Shown: in pieces, positions 24,681 through 33,638 of the stretch | Numbering within the stretch: the first letter of the stretch is position 1 | Layout of the letters: every line of letters starts with the position of its first letter | Assembly (NCBI RefSeq): GCF_013284055.1 | Contig: NZ_CP054143.1 | Coordinates: 1,550,001 to 1,614,000, forward strand | DNA: 64,000 nt | Direction of reading: 5' to 3' | Source: Deefgea piscis | GTDB taxonomy: Bacteria; Pseudomonadota; Gammaproteobacteria; Burkholderiales; Chitinibacteraceae | Notes under the pieces: model-generated | Told to the model about the DNA's origin: nothing | The model's database searches: none | What the model saw: only the letters and a program-made list of their open reading frames with translations | Translations under genes and position numbers: made by a program

Positions 24681-25986
24681 TGAAAGATCAAGGACATAGG
24701 TAACACTTTAATTCAACGACATGGGTGACACTTTTAGCGTTAAATAATCGTTTTTGGTCCCTTTCACTTCTCGCTCGTCCAACGAGCCTAGTCGAATCGG
24801 ACCAAAATAAACGTCCCAAATACCCTCACCGACCAACTCCAAACCGACCCATTCGCCACGCAATAAATAGCCAATGTAAACTCGTAAACTACGCCAATAA
24901 ATCAGTCCACTTTGACAGACTCGTCCACGCTCAAAGTAGTCAGGGTAAACCAACTCTGGCAGCGACTCTGGATAGCGGCGCGATGAGCTCTGATACACCG
25001 ATTTAGGCACACACTGCCCCAAACTCTCATGCAAACGATCCTCGTTATAGTGGCGCAAGAACTCATCCAAAATCACTTGTTGCTGCGTTAAGTCGGCCGC
25101 ACCGGGCTGACCAATGCGTAATTTCAACGTCCGATGCATCCGTTCATGTCGACCATTTTGCTGTGGTTGCCCTGGCGTAATTCGCTCTGGAATAATCCCT
25201 AGCCGAATCCACCAAATCGATAGTTTCGATAACCCTCCGACACCCACACTGGCAAATGGTGTGCCGTTGTCGCTCCTAATCCGCTCCGGCAAACCATATT
25301 GGCGAAACAATTGCTCAAACACCGCCTTGGCCTCTGCCCCTGTCGTACCGCTAAACCCTTGGCAACTCAGCAAATAACGACTGGCGTGATCCATGATCGT
25401 TAACGGATAGCACCACTGCCCATTACCTAACTTGAACTGCCCTTTGTAATCCACACTCCACAGCTGATTGACCTGTGTTGCTGTCTTGAGCGGTTGAATC
25501 GAACGCAGCGTGCGATTAATCCGCCTTCGACTTTTTACGCAACCCGCCGCTTTCAAAATATTGTAAATCGTCGTTTGCGACGGAATCAGCGACTCGATAA
25601 ATCGCGCAGCCAGCAGCGGCTGGATTTTCTTTGGCCCCAGCACATCGCCCTTGTGATTACGCAATTCCAGTATCGCCTGCCGCACGACATAGGGGGTGAC
25701 AGCCGAATCATGCGGACGACGACTTTGCGCTTGCAAACCTTCGAGCCCCATCGCGTGATAACGCCGTACCCATTTGTAACCCGTCTTGCGGCTAATCCCA
25801 TACAGAGCACACAAGGCCTTGAACGCCAGCTCGCCACGCAAGTAATCGGCGATAAATTTTACTTTTTCGTCCATCGGTTTCACCTCATTCCACGGCATAG
25901 CGTGCTCCGGTTGCGCGTATCACAAACCAGAGAAGTGTTACCTATGTCTTTGAACTAATGTGTTACCTATGAGTGTGAACCATACC
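24681..25986 (-). mobile_element. IS481-family insertion sequence inside repeat copy 2
   Basis: A ~1.3 kb element with one transposase gene, precisely splitting repeat copy 2; GGT is present at both junctions (24678-24680 and 25987-25989), consistent with a 3-base target duplication. Each end carries two iterations of a motif like ACATAGGTAACACTT (left 24694-24708 and 24719-24733; right near 25934-25948 and 25960-25974, inverted), the probable transposase-binding sites. The outermost bases at the two ends match poorly, so the exact termini are uncertain by several bases. The intact reading frame suggests a recent insertion. Confidence 0.85.
24708..25898 (-). CDS. IS481-family transposase
   Basis: A 396-residue DDE transposase. 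The N-terminus has a helix-turn-helix (LCALYGISRKTGYKWVRRY, residues ~29-47). The rve catalytic core shows D150 (LWSVDYKGQF), D210 (RIRSDNGTPFAS) and E252 (QQNGRHERMHRTLK), the spacing and motif of the IS481 family. The frame is complete, without frameshift, so it may be active. Its stop codon lies within the left-end repeat. An ATG eight codons further in is an alternative start, but the longer N-terminus MPWNEV resembles other family members. Confidence 0.95.
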   Translation of the reverse strand: MPWNEVKPMDEKVKFIADYLRGELAFKALCALYGISRKTGYKWVRRYHAMGLEGLQAQSRRPHDSAVTPYVVRQAILELRNHKGDVLGPKKIQPLLAARFIESLIPSQTTIYNILKAAGCVKSRRRINRTLRSIQPLKTATQVNQLWSVDYKGQFKLGNGQWCYPLTIMDHASRYLLSCQGFSGTTGAEAKAVFEQLFRQYGLPERIRSDNGTPFASVGVGGLSKLSIWWIRLGIIPERITPGQPQQNGRHERMHRTLKLRIGQPGAADLTQQQVILDEFLRHYNEDRLHESLGQCVPKSVYQSSSRRYPESLPELVYPDYFERGRVCQSGLIYWRSLRVYIGYLLRGEWVGLELVGEGIWDVYFGPIRLGSLDEREVKGTKNDYLTLKVSPMSLN

Positions 25987-26109
25987 GGTCGCCTTTCTTT
26001 TCCCCCATTTTCTTTGGCGAGTCAAAGAAAATGGGGTCCCCGTCGCGGACTGCGACTGTAAAACAATGTGCCGCAGGCACTTAAAATCATCAACACGTAA
26101 TCTGAACAT
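25987..26109 (+). repeat. 268-bp TIR repeat copy 2, right part
   Basis: Right part of the interrupted repeat, from GGTCGCC through the 14-bp hairpin to the terminal inverted repeat AATCTGAACAT. It ends 15 bases from the stop codon of the acyltransferase at 26124, the same distance that copy 1 keeps from the gene ending at 1771. Confidence 0.85.
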
Positions 26110-26123
26110 TACCTAACTATCCC

Positions 26124-26939
26124 TCACATCGTCGAGGTCACCGCCTCATCCACACCTTGCGCGCAGGCGGGTTGCTGCAAAGCGCCAGTCGCCTGCAAGC
26201 TGTCATGTTTAGCGCGGATCATGGCTTCGACTTCTTTATTGAGGCTGCGTCGGTCTCGTCCTTCGGGCTTTAATGGCGCTAGAAAATGGAGTTCGATACA
26301 GAGGTGCTGCGCGCCGGTGATTTGCCACAGCGAGTCGGCGATGCTCATGTCGTCGATATACGCCGCATCGCTGACGTATTGGCCGGCGGCGTTGGTGTAG
26401 CGCAGGTAGATCGGTTGGATGGTAGCGTTGGTTTCAAAAGCGCTTTGGATGAGCGAGGCTTTGAATGGGCGGATTGCTTGGCCGTCGCTGGTGGTGCCTT
26501 CGGGGAAAAAAGCGATGCATTCTTGATTATTGAGCGCGGTGCTGATGCTGGCGTTGACGCGTTGCGTGTCGCGGGTTTTGCTGCGATCAATAAACACCGT
26601 GCCAGCGCCTTGGCACAACATGCCGATGACTGGCCAAGTTTGTACGTCGGCGCGGGCGACAAAGCGGGCGACGGTAATGCTATTGATGGCAAAAATATCA
26701 AACCATGAAATGTGATTGGCCAGCAGTAGATGATTAGCCGGGTGTAGCGGGGTGGCTTGGCCAAAGACTTTGATGGTGAAGCCGAGTTTTTGCGCTAATT
26801 GTTGCGACCAAACTTGGGTTTTATTCAGCCGCGCCGCGTGATTGAGCCGAGGAAACTGAAAGCGCACCAGCAGCATGCCGTAAATCACATGCCGGACAAA
26901 TTGCTGCAATCGATGGATTCTCAACCAAGTTCTCATCAC
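26124..26939 (-). CDS. 1-acyl-sn-glycerol-3-phosphate acyltransferase (PlsC-like)
   Basis: A 271-residue membrane-associated lysophospholipid acyltransferase. The NHX4D motif is H76/D81 (NHISWFD); GTVFIDRSKTRDT (~112-124) and FPEGTTSDG (~144-152) are the second and third conserved blocks, and the N-terminus has a hydrophobic segment. It would acylate lysophosphatidic acid or a related lipid such as ornithine lipid precursors. The last ~25 residues are not conserved in type. It is a single gene, followed by repeat copy 2. Confidence 0.9.
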   Translation of the reverse strand: MMRTWLRIHRLQQFVRHVIYGMLLVRFQFPRLNHAARLNKTQVWSQQLAQKLGFTIKVFGQATPLHPANHLLLANHISWFDIFAINSITVARFVARADVQTWPVIGMLCQGAGTVFIDRSKTRDTQRVNASISTALNNQECIAFFPEGTTSDGQAIRPFKASLIQSAFETNATIQPIYLRYTNAAGQYVSDAAYIDDMSIADSLWQITGAQHLCIELHFLAPLKPEGRDRRSLNKEVEAMIRAKHDSLQATGALQQPACAQGVDEAVTSTM

Positions 26940-27145
26940 GACTTACCCTTGTTCAATTGGCGTGGCATTGGTGTTTGCGGCGCGTATTGCTTACGCGGGC
27001 ATCAACATACACCAACTGCGTGAGATTCAGTATTGTGCTGGGGAGTAAAGCGGATTTATCTGATTTTGTGTATGGTTTTGGCTGCGGTTTAGCGATAGCA
27101 AGCGCCGCAAGCTACGCCCCACGCTGCGGTGGGGCGTGCGGATTT

Positions 27146-28312
27146 TTATAGCTCGCCAGAGCGATCGCGCCCGCGTAAACCGGGGGCGGTGTCGCCAGTG
27201 AGGCCTTTAGAAAAAGCGATGACTTTAAAAATCTCGCCCATTTCGGCATGGGTGGTGAGTTTTTGAATCGCTGCGACGCTTTTCATATAGTCGATGCTGG
27301 TGGTGGGCAGTTGTTGGGCGAAGTCGAGAATGCCTGCGTCGAGCAAATAGCTAGCCTGAGTGGTATAGCCCTCTAGGCTAAGCCCGCTAGCATCTGCAGC
27401 GGTATACATAGCAGTAAAATCAATATGACAGGTAATGTCGGTGAGGCCAGGGTAAAAGAACGGGTCGTGAATGGTGTGGTGGCGATAATGGCCAATCAGC
27501 GTGCCCATACTGCGTTCTGGATGGTAATACTCGCGCTGCGGGAACCCATAATCAATCAATATGATCATACCGCGCTGTAAGCTTTGCCCGAGTGCGGCGA
27601 TAAAGCCTTGCGCTTCGAGGTGAATTTCGCTGGTGTAGTTGGCAATGGTGGGCAAAGGCTCGCAAGCGGCGGCCAGCTGCGCGGATTGAATCGGCCGATT
27701 TTGCATGGCAAAGCCTTGCTCGCCGAGGATGACGCCGCGTTGTTGCCATTGCCCATCGGCCAGTTGCACTAGCTCGCATGGCATGGCGTCGAGCACCTCA
27801 TTGCCGATCATCACGCCAACAAAATCCTCGGGCAGCGCATCAAGCCACTGCACGCGATCGATTAAATGTGGTACTAAAGTAAGCAAAGTTTGACGCTGAC
27901 GCTCGCGTAATTGGCCAGAAAGCTCCAAGATGGCATAGTGTACGGGTAAGGCGTTGCGGCGCTCGAGTTCTTGCAAAATTTGGCCGGCCAGTTGGCCGGT
28001 GCCAGCGCCGACTTCCAAAATACTGGCGGACTCTTGGCCGAGTTCATCGAGCACATGCGCCAAAGTCGCCGCCACCGTGGCGCCAAAAAAAGGCGAAATT
28101 TCCGGTGCGGTGACAAAGTCGCCGGCGCCACCAAATTTGGTCGCGCCGCCGCTGTAATAACCCAGCGCCGGGGTGTACATCGCCAAGCGCATAAAGTCGG
28201 CAAAAGAAATCCAGCCGCCGTGGGCGTTAATCGCTTCGGCAATATGCTGACACAAGGCTTGGCTGGCTTCGAGCGCGTCGCTCGATGGCACGGGTAATTG
28301 CAATTGATTCAT
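27146..28312 (-). CDS. SAM-dependent methyltransferase, MidA/NDUFAF7 family
   Basis: A ~388-residue class I methyltransferase of the MidA/NDUFAF7 type. The N-terminus has GGWISFADFMRLAMYTPALG and FGGAGDFVTAPEISPFFG, and the SAM site is ILEVGAGTGQLAGQIL, followed by GNEVLDAMPCE. The mitochondrial homologue methylates an arginine of a complex I subunit; the bacterial target is unknown. The ATG at 28312 fits the family N-terminus, but there is no clear ribosome site and the frame continues to 28390. It is divergent from an FAD oxidoreductase gene. Confidence 0.88.
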   Translation of the reverse strand: MNQLQLPVPSSDALEASQALCQHIAEAINAHGGWISFADFMRLAMYTPALGYYSGGATKFGGAGDFVTAPEISPFFGATVAATLAHVLDELGQESASILEVGAGTGQLAGQILQELERRNALPVHYAILELSGQLRERQRQTLLTLVPHLIDRVQWLDALPEDFVGVMIGNEVLDAMPCELVQLADGQWQQRGVILGEQGFAMQNRPIQSAQLAAACEPLPTIANYTSEIHLEAQGFIAALGQSLQRGMIILIDYGFPQREYYHPERSMGTLIGHYRHHTIHDPFFYPGLTDITCHIDFTAMYTAADASGLSLEGYTTQASYLLDAGILDFAQQLPTTSIDYMKSVAAIQKLTTHAEMGEIFKVIAFSKGLTGDTAPGLRGRDRSGEL

Positions 28313-28459
28313 GGCGAAGTCGATCAAATAGAAAGGTGTCGCCAATTTTAGCATTGTTGCTGCATGGCGTACCGAGGCAATCGTCGGCACGAAACAGCGC
28401 TAGTGTGGGCATGAATGGCCGTTAATAAAAGCATAAGCACATGGAGAAAAATTTAAACC

Positions 28460-29320
28460 GTGATGACTGATCACTGCGTAGATGTATTGATTATTGGTGG
28501 CGGCGTTGGCGGGCTAACGTTGGCGCAATGGCTCACTGGGCTGGGGCGCAGTTGGCGCATTGTTGAGCGCGAAGCTTATTTGGGCGGCCCCTTGGCGCAC
28601 AGCCAATATGTTTTGAAATGGATTCCGGGCTGGCCCGCAGTGTCGGGGCGCGACTATATGGCCGCCATTGTGGCGGGGATTGAGACGGCGCATTGCGAGC
28701 TTGCTTGTGAATTAACGCAGATTCAGCGAAATCAGATTGATCCAGCTTGGCGCTGTCAGCTCAGTAATGGGCGCGCTATGGTGGCCAAAAAGCTGGTGTT
28801 TGCCTGTGGCGCAGCGCCGGTTTCGCCGTTTGCTCCGGCTGAGCGGGTGATTGTTGGGCCGGGATTACAAAAAATTGCCCATCTACAAACCGGAGATCGG
28901 GTGTTGGTGTTAGGCGGTGGCGATAATGCCGCAGAGCACGCGCTGATATTGCAAGAGATGGGCTGCTCGGTGGTGATGCTGGTACGGCACGCATTACGCG
29001 CATCGTCGGTATTAGCGCAGCAATTGCGCGCCTCGCAGATTGATTTTCGAGTGTATGGCGATGCTTTGCCTTTGAATGTCAGCGCCAGCGGGATCGAATT
29101 ATTCGGCGAGTCTTACGATTATGCCGCGGTGTATTATGGCTATCAGCCATCAACAGTCGTCACGGACTTTCCGGTGTTGTATGGGCCAGAGCAGCAAATC
29201 AGCCGCGATGTGTTTATTCTGGGCGATATGACTGGCCCAACTTATCCCAATATTTTACTCACCCAAGGGCAAGCCGCAGTGGTGGCCAAGCAAATCGATC
29301 ACGCGTTATCGGGCGACTGA
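28460..29320 (+). CDS. FAD/NAD(P)-binding oxidoreductase, thioredoxin-reductase-like fold
   Basis: A 286-residue flavoprotein with the FAD motif IIGGGVGGLTLAQWL at 11-25, the NAD(P) motif VLVLGGGDNAAEHAL in the middle and the C-terminal FAD motif DVFILGDMTGPTYPNI. It resembles thioredoxin/ferredoxin reductases but has no CxxC centre, so it cannot reduce thioredoxin and more likely acts like ferredoxin-NADP+ reductase or on an unknown acceptor. A GGAG site is nine to twelve bases before a GTG/ATG pair (28460/28463). It is divergent from the MidA-type gene. Confidence 0.85.
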   Translation: MMTDHCVDVLIIGGGVGGLTLAQWLTGLGRSWRIVEREAYLGGPLAHSQYVLKWIPGWPAVSGRDYMAAIVAGIETAHCELACELTQIQRNQIDPAWRCQLSNGRAMVAKKLVFACGAAPVSPFAPAERVIVGPGLQKIAHLQTGDRVLVLGGGDNAAEHALILQEMGCSVVMLVRHALRASSVLAQQLRASQIDFRVYGDALPLNVSASGIELFGESYDYAAVYYGYQPSTVVTDFPVLYGPEQQISRDVFILGDMTGPTYPNILLTQGQAAVVAKQIDHALSGD

Positions 29321-29378
29321 AGGCGCAGTAGACATTGCACCGATTTAGTCTTGGTTAGCTGTGCTTGAGTTGTTTTTT

Positions 29379-29432
29379 ATAGGTATATTTATGTAGGCCT
29401 TGCATCATAAAGTCTGTATTAATATACCCATC
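29379..29432. repeat. degenerate palindromic segment
   Basis: GGTATATT near 29381 faces AATATACC near 29421, an inverted repeat about 50 bases across in a 360-base region (29321-29680) without genes. It is one of several GGTAT(A)-rich pieces in the window. Confidence 0.3.
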
Positions 29433-29440
29433 TCATTGAT

Positions 29441-29567
29441 TAAAAAACTTTTGACGCAGAGACGCAGAGAAAAGCAAAAACAGTTATTTCAGATGACCTC
29501 GGTTTAAAAATCCGTTGCATTGACTCGTTATTTCTTGGCATCTTTGCGTTAGGTTTTGATTTTTAAA
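29441..29567. repeat. GACGCAGAGA-type inverted repeat, copy A
   Basis: AAAAAACTTTTGACGCAGAG and CGCAGAGAAAAGC at the left face TTTCTTGGCATCTTTGCG and GATTTTTAAA at the right. It resembles the unit at 54725-54841 in its A-rich ends and CGCAGAG-type stems. These are known widespread intergenic repeats; no coding content. Confidence 0.5.
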
Positions 29568-29680
29568 GCTGTATTGGTATGAAGATATCTCGCTTTATTT
29601 TTTGATAGGCCCTTGGTTAAAGCGTGCCAGATGGCGTTTGCTGGCGAAGACAATACCAGCTCCTCGTTGGCCAACAGCGT

Positions 29681-30022
29681 TCACGCATCATGCTCAGTGG
29701 CAACAACACTATCCGAATCACAGCCTAGCCCAGCCGCAATTGAGCGCTGCGCCCAGCGGCTAATGCGTCGATTAAGCCAAGGCCAATTGATTGGTAAATA
29801 GCGAGCGGGTTCCAGTAGCATGCCGCACCAATACCGATTTTGCCCCTCATCCCAAACCAAAGCCACACACCGCCCGCGCCGTTTGCGACTAATCAACACC
29901 CCCACCGGACAAGGCTCCGCCGCACAACACACCCCGCAACCATTACACACCGCACCCATAGTGGGTTTGGCGGGAGCGAGTGGGTGGAGGTGGATGGTTT
30001 GCATGGCGATATGGAAATTCAC
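29681..30022 (-). CDS. YkgJ-family cysteine cluster protein
   Basis: A 113-residue protein with the CxxCxxCC-type cluster VCNGCGVCCAAEPCPVG (~25-41), a further Cys at ~52 in KRRGRCVAL and another in RYWCGMLL. This pattern defines the YkgJ/FliB-like zinc- or iron-chelating family. The function is not established. An in-frame ATG at residue 7 is an alternative start, and no strong ribosome site distinguishes them. Just upstream lies a 19-bp perfect palindrome (30028-30068). Confidence 0.85.
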   Translation of the reverse strand: MNFHIAMQTIHLHPLAPAKPTMGAVCNGCGVCCAAEPCPVGVLISRKRRGRCVALVWDEGQNRYWCGMLLEPARYLPINWPWLNRRISRWAQRSIAAGLGCDSDSVVATEHDA

Positions 30023-30027
30023 TGATG

Positions 30028-30068
30028 GATAATTACTTAAGTTAACTTCGTTAACTTAAGTAATTATC
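30028..30068. repeat. 19-bp perfect inverted repeat with 3-base loop
   Basis: GATAATTACTTAAGTTAAC and its exact reverse complement flank TTC. It lies just 5' of the YkgJ-type gene, so it is not that gene's terminator; it might be an operator or a mobile palindrome. It has no T-run. Confidence 0.75.
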
Positions 30069-30114
30069 TGATTTTAGTAATTAGATCGGGCGAGAAATTC
30101 AGGCTTGGTTGGTA

Positions 30115-30202
30115 TAAAAAAACTGCCACATATGAACTGCACCCCAAAAATATGGACGGGTGTCCAATTTTGGGGGTGCAGTTCACATATAGGGCGGTTT
30201 TT
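30115..30202 (-). terminator. terminator of the Ig-domain lipoprotein gene, split by an IS-end element
   Basis: AAAAAACTGCC before and GGGCGGTTTTTT after the element at 30133-30185 are near reverse complements and would form a T-tailed terminator hairpin if the element plus one CATA copy were removed. In its present form the element simply lengthens the stem, so termination may still work. Confidence 0.5.
30133..30185. mobile_element. 53-bp near-palindrome made of two IS150-like ends, with 4-bp target duplication
   Basis: TGAACTGCACCCCAAAAATA..GGAC faces GTCC..AATTTTGGGGGTGCAGTTCA. Both outer arms read TGAACTGCACCCC inward, like the terminal repeats of IS3/IS150-group elements. CATA lies directly on both sides (30129-30132 and 30186-30189), a 4-base duplication in the range made by that family. 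There is no transposase between the ends. Confidence 0.7.
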
Positions 30203-30218
30203 TGAGCGGTATTGAGTG

Positions 30219-32372
30219 TTAATTAATATTGTAGTTGTAATTAAAGGATGTTTTCTTGGCTGCTTGGCCGCCCCCTGCTGGGGTGTCTACGGTAATTGTC
30301 AAGACCCCTGTGCTGGCTGCTGGGCAAGGCGTTGCTGCGGCACCAAACTGGAACTGGAATTGGAATAGTGTTTGGTTCAGAACTTGCGCACCAACAAGCG
30401 GAGTTGCAGAGCCGATTGTTTGGCTTGCTCCTGTAACAACCGAACCTGTTCCGTTGGTGCTTGCAACACTAATTTTGGTTCCTGCTGGCAGAATGTTGCC
30501 TTTTATATCGGGTATGTAAGCAGTGAAATCACGCAATGTACCGCAGGTGCCCACGAGTGATGTGGGTAATGCAGGTGTAATTAATGGGGTTTTAGGATCG
30601 TCACTGGAGAAAATAAATGTTGCTTGTTGGAAAATATTAAGCGTTCTGTTGGTTGAGCATTTGGCAAATCCAGTTGCGCACAATGTACCGCTATAAAGCC
30701 CATCGGGGCCGTTATACTTACCGTCGCTGTTAAAGTCGATCAGATGATCGACGCCTTGATCATAAAAACCATTTTCATTTGTATCGTTGAAAGCTTCGCC
30801 AATGTCACTGCCTACGCCGATACAACCACTACCCGCTTTGGTGGTACACGTTTTATCAATTGGCTCACCGCCACCGCCGCCGCCGACATTACCGTTAATG
30901 TCGACGAGTTCGCTATTCTGATCAGCAATAATATTATTATTTTTATCAACAAAGCTTTCTTCACCAAGGGCATAAGCCAGTACATGAACTCGACCATTGC
31001 TTGGGCGTGGGTTTTGCGAAGTTAAAGTGATTTGGCAGCTGCTATCCACCGTAGTGCAACTACCTTGGGTTCCCGTGCCAATACGGCCACCGTCGGTAAT
31101 AAAGTTAATCGCGGTGCCATCGGGTACTGGGTTATTAAAGTGGTCGGCAAAGCGCATGGTAATTTTGGCTTCGGTGCCATCATAGTTCCAGCCATTGATA
31201 TTGTATTTATCCGCAGCCAATGAAGTCGAATCTTGGTCAGGGAAGCCAGAACTAATCGCCAGTTTTCGAGAAGTACTGCTTAATGCTCCAGATGCGGCAG
31301 TCACGAGGATTGAGGCTGGTTGATTGCCAGAAATCACCGTGGCATTTGCAACGCCATTGTTATCGGTGGTTACGGTGACTTTACCTGATACCGCATTGAG
31401 TAAAGTAACGCCACCGACGGCTGTGTTTAAGCTAAAAGTGACCGCTTGACCGGGAATTGGCGCGCCGGTGGCATCCACCACTTTGAATTGTACTTGGGCA
31501 GTATCAGGGCGGGTTGCGCTGGCATAGCCTTTGAGGGTGATTACGCCATCGGTCGGGGTAATTGCATTAAATGAGAGTGAGGCAGCGGTGGGCGGCGCAA
31601 TGGTAACTTGAACGTTTTGGCTTTGTCCGTTCGATAGTGTTGCAGTAATCGTGTCGGTGTTGGCGCAGCCTTTATCGGTAAATGAAGCAATCGCTTTACC
31701 GCTGGCATTGGTGAGCGCTGTTGCGTCGATGGTGGCTTTGCCGGCTTGCGCGCATTGTGATGAAAAATTAACGGTTTGTCCGGAAATTGGCTTGCCATTG
31801 GCGCTGACCTGCACTTCTACGCTGGTATTGGCATTGGCACTGATACTGGCTAAGCCTGCTTGCATGCTATCAATTTTTAATGTGGAAGAGCCAATTTGAT
31901 ACGCCATCGAATTGGTAATGGTTTGATCGGTGCCGCTAGCGTCTTTATATTTGGCGCTGGCAATGAGTTCACCCACTTTGCCACTAGCGCTGATATTGGC
32001 CACACTGAGTGTGGTCGTCATTTGACCAGCGGAGTTAGTTAGACCGGCATTCGGGCTTAGTAAACCTAATGTTGTATCGGTTGTAAAATTCACTACCGCG
32101 CCAGCAATCGGGCTGTTATTGGCATCGACGACCAACGCAGTGACTTGAATGGTTTCGCCAAGGGCAAGGCTGGCTTGCGTTGGTGTCAGAACGATTTTAG
32201 CAACCGCAGGAATTGGCGTTGGCGTTGCGCCACCTCCGCCGCTGCCACCACCACTACCTCCCGCAATCAGATCGGCACCGCCAGGGCCGCCGCCGCCGCA
32301 GGCGGTGAGTGTGCTGGCGATTGCGCCGACAATGGCCAGATGAATAAGGGCTTTGCGAGGGGTTGAGTGCAT
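30219..32372 (-). CDS. large lipoprotein with bacterial Ig-like (Big-1/invasin type) domains
   Basis: A 717-residue secreted protein. The lipobox is STLTAC with lipidated C25, followed by a Gly-rich linker (25-50). At least three Ig-like repeats follow, each with the pattern VLTPTQASLALGETIQVTAL... VVDANNSPIAGAVVNF (~60-95), VSANGKPISGQTVNF (~190) and VVDATGAPIPGQAVTF (~300), as in Big-1 domains. The second half holds Asp/Asn-rich loops (DKNNNIIADQ, DTNENGFYDQ, DFNSDGKYNG) that look like calcium sites. Probably surface-exposed on the outer membrane, with an adhesion or structural role inferred. It ends near a modified terminator (30115-30202). Confidence 0.85.
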   Translation of the reverse strand: MHSTPRKALIHLAIVGAIASTLTACGGGGPGGADLIAGGSGGGSGGGGATPTPIPAVAKIVLTPTQASLALGETIQVTALVVDANNSPIAGAVVNFTTDTTLGLLSPNAGLTNSAGQMTTTLSVANISASGKVGELIASAKYKDASGTDQTITNSMAYQIGSSTLKIDSMQAGLASISANANTSVEVQVSANGKPISGQTVNFSSQCAQAGKATIDATALTNASGKAIASFTDKGCANTDTITATLSNGQSQNVQVTIAPPTAASLSFNAITPTDGVITLKGYASATRPDTAQVQFKVVDATGAPIPGQAVTFSLNTAVGGVTLLNAVSGKVTVTTDNNGVANATVISGNQPASILVTAASGALSSTSRKLAISSGFPDQDSTSLAADKYNINGWNYDGTEAKITMRFADHFNNPVPDGTAINFITDGGRIGTGTQGSCTTVDSSCQITLTSQNPRPSNGRVHVLAYALGEESFVDKNNNIIADQNSELVDINGNVGGGGGGEPIDKTCTTKAGSGCIGVGSDIGEAFNDTNENGFYDQGVDHLIDFNSDGKYNGPDGLYSGTLCATGFAKCSTNRTLNIFQQATFIFSSDDPKTPLITPALPTSLVGTCGTLRDFTAYIPDIKGNILPAGTKISVASTNGTGSVVTGASQTIGSATPLVGAQVLNQTLFQFQFQFGAAATPCPAASTGVLTITVDTPAGGGQAAKKTSFNYNYNIN

Positions 32373-32687
32373 TTTGTCTTGCCTTTTACGATTTATTTAC
32401 AAGCAAATCAGTGTTTTCTTTCTACTGATTTTTTAATTTATGTATTTTAAGCAAGATATGCTGTTTGAATGTTGCTTTTCGCTTACTTTTACTAAAAGTG
32501 ACACCTATTTGTCATGCGGGTTTGGCTGCCGATTGCGGTATGAGATTGCGGTGAAAAATCAAACGCTCAGCAGCGTGTTGTTGTTGGCAAATGGCTTTGT
32601 GCGTACGAGTAGGGGTTTTTCAGGTAAAATCACTGCCAATTCAATTACCTATAGCGGGGCGTCCTTTGGGCGTCCCGTATTTATTCT
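32373..32687. other. divergent intergenic region
   Basis: A 315-base region between the lipoprotein gene and ttcA. It holds no convincing gene. Just before ttcA, GGGGCGTCC-ttt-GGGCGTCCC (32656-32676) can form a 9-bp hairpin with two G-U pairs, 11 bases ahead of the ATG and in place of a ribosome site. Confidence 0.5.
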
Positions 32688-33638
32688 ATGAACGCAATGA
32701 CCGAACAGCCGCAAGAGAAACCGCAACTGACCGAGGCGGAACAAAAGCAGAAATATAATTTCAATAAGTTGGTGAAACGCTTGCGCCATAACGTGGGCGA
32801 CGCGATTAACGATTTTAATATGATCGAAGATGGCGATCGGGTGATGGTGTGTTTGTCAGGCGGCAAAGACAGTTACACCATGCTGGATATTTTGCTGAGT
32901 TTGCAAAAATCAGCGCCGATTAATTTTTCGATTGTTGCGGTGAATTTGGACCAAAAACAACCAGGTTTTCCTGAGCATATTTTGCCAACGTATCTGGCCG
33001 AAATCGGCGTTGAACACCGAATTATCGAAGAAGATACTTATTCGATTGTGACGCGAGTGATCGAAGAGGGCAAAACCACCTGTGGTTTGTGCAGCCGTTT
33101 GCGTCGTGGCATTTTGTACCGCGTGGCGGATGAATTGGGCGCGACCAAGATTGCGTTGGGTCATCATCGGGATGACATTTTAGAAACGCTGTTTTTGAAT
33201 ATGTTTTACGGTGGCAAGCTCAAAGGCATGCCACCCAAATTGGTATCGGACGATGGCAAACATATGGTGATTCGCCCGTTGGCGTATTGCCGTGAAAAAG
33301 ACATTGAAAAATACAGCGCCGCGCGTGAATTTCCGATTATTCCGTGTAATTTATGCGGCTCGCAGCCCAATTTACAGCGCCAAGTGATTGGCGATATGTT
33401 GCGTGATTGGGATAAACGTTTCCCTGGTCGTTTGGAAACGATGTTTACCGCGATGTGTAATGTGGTGCCATCACATTTGGCTGATCCAAAACGCTATGAT
33501 TTCGTGAACGCTAAGGCCGATGGCACACCACGCGCCGATGGTGATAAAGCGTTTGATCGTGAAACGTTTAGCGATCCGAGCCGGATTTCGATTTTGTCGA
33601 GCAAGCCTGCGGCGAGCGCGTGTGGAGATGCGTCATGA
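32688..33638 (+). CDS. ttcA: tRNA 2-thiocytidine(32) synthetase TtcA
   Basis: A 316-residue PP-loop ATPase. The PP-loop is S57-GGKDS, and the two cysteine pairs CGLC and CNLC ligate the Fe-S cluster needed for sulfur insertion at cytidine 32 of certain tRNAs. The conserved [20 protein letters not shown] block confirms the TtcA/TtuA group. There is no Shine-Dalgarno before the ATG at 32688; a second in-frame ATG is three codons later, and a hairpin lies just upstream. It overlaps the next gene by four bases (ATGA). Confidence 0.96.
   Translation: MNAMTEQPQEKPQLTEAEQKQKYNFNKLVKRLRHNVGDAINDFNMIEDGDRVMVCLSGGKDSYTMLDILLSLQKSAPINFSIVAVNLDQKQPGFPEHILPTYLAEIGVEHRIIEEDTYSIVTRVIEEGKTTCGLCSRLRRGILYRVADELGATKIALGHHRDDILETLFLNMFYGGKLKGMPPKLVSDDGKHMVIRPLAYCREKDIEKYSAAREFPIIPCNLCGSQPNLQRQVIGDMLRDWDKRFPGRLETMFTAMCNVVPSHLADPKRYDFVNAKADGTPRADGDKAFDRETFSDPSRISILSSKPAASACGDAS

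Noticed and set aside
29613-29801. Plus-strand frame opposite the YkgJ-type gene
   Set aside because: The minus strand encodes a recognisable cysteine-cluster protein.
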